This document shows positions 59,830 through 64,000 of a stretch of 64,000 bases of DNA, piece by piece. Source of the stretch: Phoronis australis (Eukaryota > Phoronida > Phoronidae); contig NMRA01000054.1 in the NCBI GenBank assembly GCA_002633005.1, positions 125,492 to 189,491 on the forward strand, given 5' to 3'. The notes under the pieces are model-generated. The model saw only the letters and a program-made list of their open reading frames with translations, was not told the origin of the DNA and did not search any database. The position numbers were made by a program, and so were the translations under genes. How positions within the stretch are numbered: the first letter of the stretch is position 1; each line of letters opens with the position of its first letter.

Positions 59830-60330
59830 TTAAAGTTACATAGGACTTTATAAAAAGTCAGCATATTCAGCCAAATACCTATAAAACTATATGTCTTCAC
59901 CCCCGTAAAGTGTACATTTTCTCAAAGTAGATCCCCTATAAAATTCGTTTTGACTGTTTACCGATCTGTATTAATTGGATCAGTTGGCCATGTCTTTCTG
60001 TAAAAAGTAGCAAATAGAAGATACAATGGTAGCAAAACAACGGTATCAATAACATGATGAAAATTTGTTAGATATCCATGTTCAAGATGAGATCTCATAA
60101 ACAGTTTACTAAAATATCATTTCGTTTTCGTTTAATCCAACTTTCGAGTTTTTTTCATGAAAACATAGAATTCCTATTTTTGATAGTCCCTCACGCAAGA
60201 GTGTATCCTTTTAAAACAATTCCTAATAACGTTTTGGAAAACAATGCATAAAACGTATCTTAAAATGTTTCATGTCAATCTGCTCAACCATTTCGGAAGT
60301 ATGCCAAATTTGGACATTTTTCTACAGTTC
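59830..60330 (+). repeat. dispersed repeat, copy 5
   Basis: It begins ATAGGACTTTATAAA and includes TTAATTGGATCAGTTGGCCA, CAACGGTATCAATAACATGA and TTCAAGATGAGATCTCA, all shared with other copies. Nearly adjacent to copy 4 in the same orientation. Confidence 0.65.
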
Positions 60331-60382
60331 TAAATAACTTAAAGAGCATAAATAAGCTTCTGTGTTTAGATTCATATGATTA

Positions 60383-60820
60383 ATGTTGTCAATGGCTGCA
60401 ATAAAACTCCTTGTAAATTACGTTATAACTTTTGTAATTATCCAGTGTAAAATTTGCCGTCATAATGCACGTGACGTCACGAACGGGGGTAATGCTGATC
60501 TGGTAAATTTGACTCTGTTACTGAATATGAACAACTGTTCGCTTAAGCGGCAGGTTGGACGGCGCGCCGCTTGCACAGACCTCTGCGGAACCAGCATTGA
60601 GGAATCTAGATCTGACATGAGTACAAAGAGTGACATCAGCCTCAACAGAGATCCCAGCACCAACAGGAAAAAAAATGTAGAGGATTTGATGGCAGACATG
60701 TCACGATTTCATTGTCTTTGTCTTAAGGAGGGGAGATCGTTCTCATGTGACATGGTGAGCTCTACGAGCAGCGTGATGCCACCAGTGACACCTAGTGGTG
60801 AAAGTGCGGCGAGGAAATAG
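60383..60820 (+). CDS. small ORF, possible secreted protein or 3' exon
   Basis: 145 codons starting MLSMAAIKLLVNYVITFVII, a signal-peptide-like start, followed by a KRQVGRR dibasic stretch, then AACTDLCG and a C-terminal FHCLCLKEGRSFSC. Composition is clearly less AT-rich than either flank. It could be a single-exon secreted precursor, or a terminal exon entered at an acceptor such as TTGCACAG (60589). It does not fit the phase of the upstream SUEL/CUB exons. An ORF of this length is near what chance allows. Confidence 0.35.
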   Translation: MLSMAAIKLLVNYVITFVIIQCKICRHNARDVTNGGNADLVNLTLLLNMNNCSLKRQVGRRAACTDLCGTSIEESRSDMSTKSDISLNRDPSTNRKKNVEDLMADMSRFHCLCLKEGRSFSCDMVSSTSSVMPPVTPSGESAARK

Positions 60821-63712
60821 CCTGGTGCCACCAGACACACCATGTTGAGTATTTCGGACTTGAATGGACTCGTGTAGGACCGTGAACATGCACAATGTGC
60901 ACCGTAACGTTTGGACTATAATTTGTGGTAAATCAAGAAAAAGACAACTGGTAATTTCTACAAAAAATGTCTTTCAAACATGCATGTACTGTGTGAAGTT
61001 GTTTTTTTCTTTACACCATTTTATGTTTATTAAAGCTGCATTTCACTCTGTTTAACTAAAATGAAAATGAAAGTAAGACTTTTACTCTCATAAAATTGGT
61101 CACTTCATATTCCTTGACATGATGGAATTCTATTTCCATTACCAACAAAAACATCAAAACCATCAGTTACTCAAAAGCAAACCTTTCGGGATTAACGACT
61201 CTGGGGCCTAATTTCGGACCCTTTACATTTAGCGTACGAGATAATTTGATGTTGCTCTGTTTTGATGTTGCTCTAATTCAAATTTCAAACATTGCACTTG
61301 TTAAAATTTAGATATTTTATTTATTGTTGGTGCCATCTTTGAAAACCTTGGTTTCGGTTCATGTGTTGGGGTGGAACCATTTGTTTCGGCTTTGAAATAT
61401 GGGTTAGCCTTTTTTAAACTATTTAAATTCTACCTGACATCATCATCATCCAAATAAAGTTCATTTATTGCTTCACCCGGACGTTTAATAGCTGATAACA
61501 TGATTGGATGGCCACCCTCCAAAGGTTTACGTCTTTTTGCGTTCGTTATCCTAATTCTTCATCGGTCAGTGTTTCCAAACTTTCCAATGACTGAGAAAAT
61601 GATCTTGAATAACTGAAAAATAAAATCAAACTTCCAGAGCACGAATGGGATCGGCATGTTACAAGCTCAGTTATTTAATAAAATTGAAAGACTCTCGGTA
61701 AGAGGTCGTTTTTGGTGTTTTTCTTCGAGTTGTGCGCGATATCTTGTGACACAGCGCAAAGCATGAAGCTGCAAAATGCCTAACATGTTTCTAAATTATA
61801 GTATCTGCGAAATACTTGTGAGTACATCACCGAAGACGAAATCAAACGTTTGTGAAGGACCAGCTGATGGAAAATGGGAAACCGTCGGCAAAATCTTTTC
61901 TGTCTAAACATAGCATTACCATACCATAGCATTATCTTACCCATTCAATGGCCAAACGACTGAACAGTTAGTGAGAGCGATTGTTGTTTTTTGGAAGGAA
62001 TTTCAAGTGTAAGTGATAGGTTAGATGGTACATGTAAGTCCGACACCAAATTTACCTCAGTACAAAGCAAGCCGTTTTAAAACGCAAGAACTTGTCACTG
62101 CCCTGAGTAATGTAAGGAGAACGTAAGAACGCGCATTGCAAACGTATTTTGACCAATATGGTGAAAGTACGAGATCACTGCAACATGCTTTTAGTGCAAC
62201 TTTGACATAACAGAAAAAAATGAAATAGTCTACAAATGCATCGAGTAAATAGGCCGAAAAAGACGTTTAGCAATATTTTGTGTTTCGCGTGGCACGCGCC
62301 ATCCGATCACTTTGAACTTCAAACTCACAACCCAAAACGCTTGCCTTCCGTAGAAACTAGAAACTCGTGAAAACGCGCGACATACATTATGAATGAAGCC
62401 CGTTACCTTCTTAAACTCTATGTAGATGAAGAAATTCAACAAAGGCATGTCTTTTGCCTTCGTCCGCTCAACTGAAAAATCTTGTGATGTCAAAAAGACT
62501 ATTTTCTCCTAAAATCACAAATTCACGTTTGCCTCAGTCACAGAGTGCAGACAATTTATGTTCTGAAAGCTGTCTGTATTAGCAGCAAAAAGTCGCATTC
62601 AACAAAGACGGGTGCTCTAAAATGGTGGAACTTCCAGTTTCGGGTGAAACAGAGCAAATGCCCTATTTTGCTCAAAAGAACTTCAAAGAATTACTGCCTA
62701 TTTACTCCACAAAACTGCCACTCCATTTTATTCATTGTGTGCGGAGCAACACTGCCGTGAGCCGAGGTCTTAGACCTGTGTTTGCCTAATTTACTCAGTT
62801 TATTTTATCACAAAAACCTTACTCAAATTTCTCATGTTTTTGGGACTAAAACGTACCCATCAAAAAGTACTCAAAATCTTGATCAATTCTCAGTTTTCCG
62901 TGCAGTATTCAGGAAAGCGAGACCATCAATAATTCGTCAGTTACATTTCAAGAAAATTTGGGGAAATTACTTGAATCTGCACGCTTGTACTTGAGAAATC
63001 CGCCTAATGCAATGATTTTTTTCTCACCTCCTTGACTGGGAAACTTCGAATTCGTTTACATGGTCTGTAGGGGTACCTAGGTTTCGAAATGCGCATAGAT
63101 TTTATTTTTCTTGTTTTATCTCACGTTACCAAAGGCTTGTGGCAACTCAGTTTTCAAGGCTGAGTACGTCTTAAAGGTGGTGGAAGCCAGTTTTAGAGTA
63201 TTGCTCGACTAAGTACAGTTTAGAGTAAAAGTATCAGAGTAATTCAAATGTCTGAGTAAAGTTCGGTGATCACAGTCCCTGCTGTCAGCAGATGTTTGCT
63301 GACCGACAATCGCGCCAAAATGCGTTTGAAAACGTTGGCGCTGCGTGCGACTGTTAATGTTTAAATTACGTCACAATACTTCTGGAATTCGTTGATTTTC
63401 GTCGAATGTGACAATATATCTAACAACAAAATAATTCCAATTACTCGTCCGTGTTGCTAATTTTGGATCTGTCATTTCCATCCGAAGGTCCGTCGCTCCC
63501 TCGACAGTCGAACCTTCATATCGGACGTCCAAGTCTGCTTATGGCACGATCATATCAAATCACTCCAATCTCACCAAATATTCTAAGAGAAGCTGAGCGC
63601 ATTCCGTACATGCGAGACGCTTGCGGGACACTAGCGGCGAGACACCGTGGCTTACGGAACGGAAATATCGATTTTACTTATAGCTTACTCCAGTAATTCA
63701 ACACTCTATATA
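60821..63712. other. gene-free stretch
   Basis: AT-rich DNA without a supported feature. A frame at 63451-63696 has balanced composition but no domain or splice support. Confidence 0.4.
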
Positions 63713-64000
63713 GTCGGTGGGCCAGATTTTGTAGGGCCTCTAGAAAATGGTTTTTGTGAGTACTTTAGGGGGGCAATTTTATTTTGGTGTTTTTTAGTTC
63801 ATTTATTAGAGTGTTTTCAAAATCTAAAAAGTTCCCACATATAAAGTTGCACATTTTTGAGAAATTTGAGTTTGAAGTTACCTAATAATCACCAAAGAGC
63901 TTAGTAAACTTATATTTGTAAAAACAACAGTTTTGGTGACTTTTTTGTAAAACAAGTAATATGGTCCCATCAGTGCCATTGTATTGAACAATATTACACT
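63713..64000 (+). mobile_element. TA-flanked DNA transposon, copy 2 (cut by window end)
   Basis: GTCGGTGGGCCAGATTTTGT follows a TA and continues nearly identical to 22742-23030, including GTTCCCACATATAAAGTTGC. The rest lies beyond the window. Confidence 0.85.

Noticed and set aside
63451-63696. 81-codon ORF near the window end
   Set aside because: No domain, signal peptide or convincing splice sites; only composition favours it.
1-64000. CRISPR arrays, operons or integrated viral genomes
   Set aside because: Repeat spacing, intron structure and coding content are those of an animal genome; the only retroviral-like sequence is the BEL/Pao retrotransposon.

Overview
The window is nuclear DNA from an invertebrate animal. 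Genes are split by GT-AG introns, the exons encode extracellular animal modules (WSC, TSP1, Ig, EGF, CUB, SUEL-type lectin), and introns and intergenic DNA are filled with animal transposons (Penelope-like, BEL/Pao, LINE, hAT, TA-flanked and foldback elements). Module content would suit a lophotrochozoan or an invertebrate deuterostome; nothing seen fixes the species. There are two assembly gaps (7121-7304 and 23656-23728). No bacterial-type genes, rRNA, CRISPR or intact tRNA genes were seen. || 1-16.4 kb holds no gene that I can prove. It is a graveyard of mobile elements: two hAT-type elements with GGCGGATC-containing ends, a Penelope-like element (PLE) interrupted by a BEL/Pao LTR element with a 5-bp target duplication, a second inverted PLE piece, several MITE-like elements, and one candidate first exon at 8199. 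|| 16.4-46.4 kb, minus strand, is one large gene. I assembled 17 coding exons whose splice phases all agree, giving about 2,334 residues: signal peptide, WSC domain, Ser/Thr-rich mucin-like stalk, an unrecognised beta-rich region, a charged helical region, three TSP1 domains, one Ig domain, one EGF domain, one transmembrane helix and a disordered cytoplasmic tail of about 1,040 residues. I do not recognise this domain order. A possible alternative first exon at 36.4 kb would give a form without WSC and mucin. || 48.3-58.9 kb, plus strand, is a second complete gene transcribed divergently from the first: 7 coding exons, 686 residues, signal peptide, SUEL/galactose-binding-lectin domain, CUB domain, Ser/Thr-rich stalk, transmembrane helix and a 148-residue tail with SH3-ligand motifs. 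The start codons of the two genes lie 1.9 kb apart, and almost half of that gap is a recently inserted, 5'-truncated LINE. Both tails carry a similar K-[ST]-V-x-F motif, so the pair looks like two cell-surface glycoproteins coupled to intracellular signalling; any shared function is inference. || 58.9-64 kb contains a small ORF with a signal-like N terminus (60383), two copies of a dispersed repeat and the start of a second copy of the TA-flanked element found at 22.7 kb.
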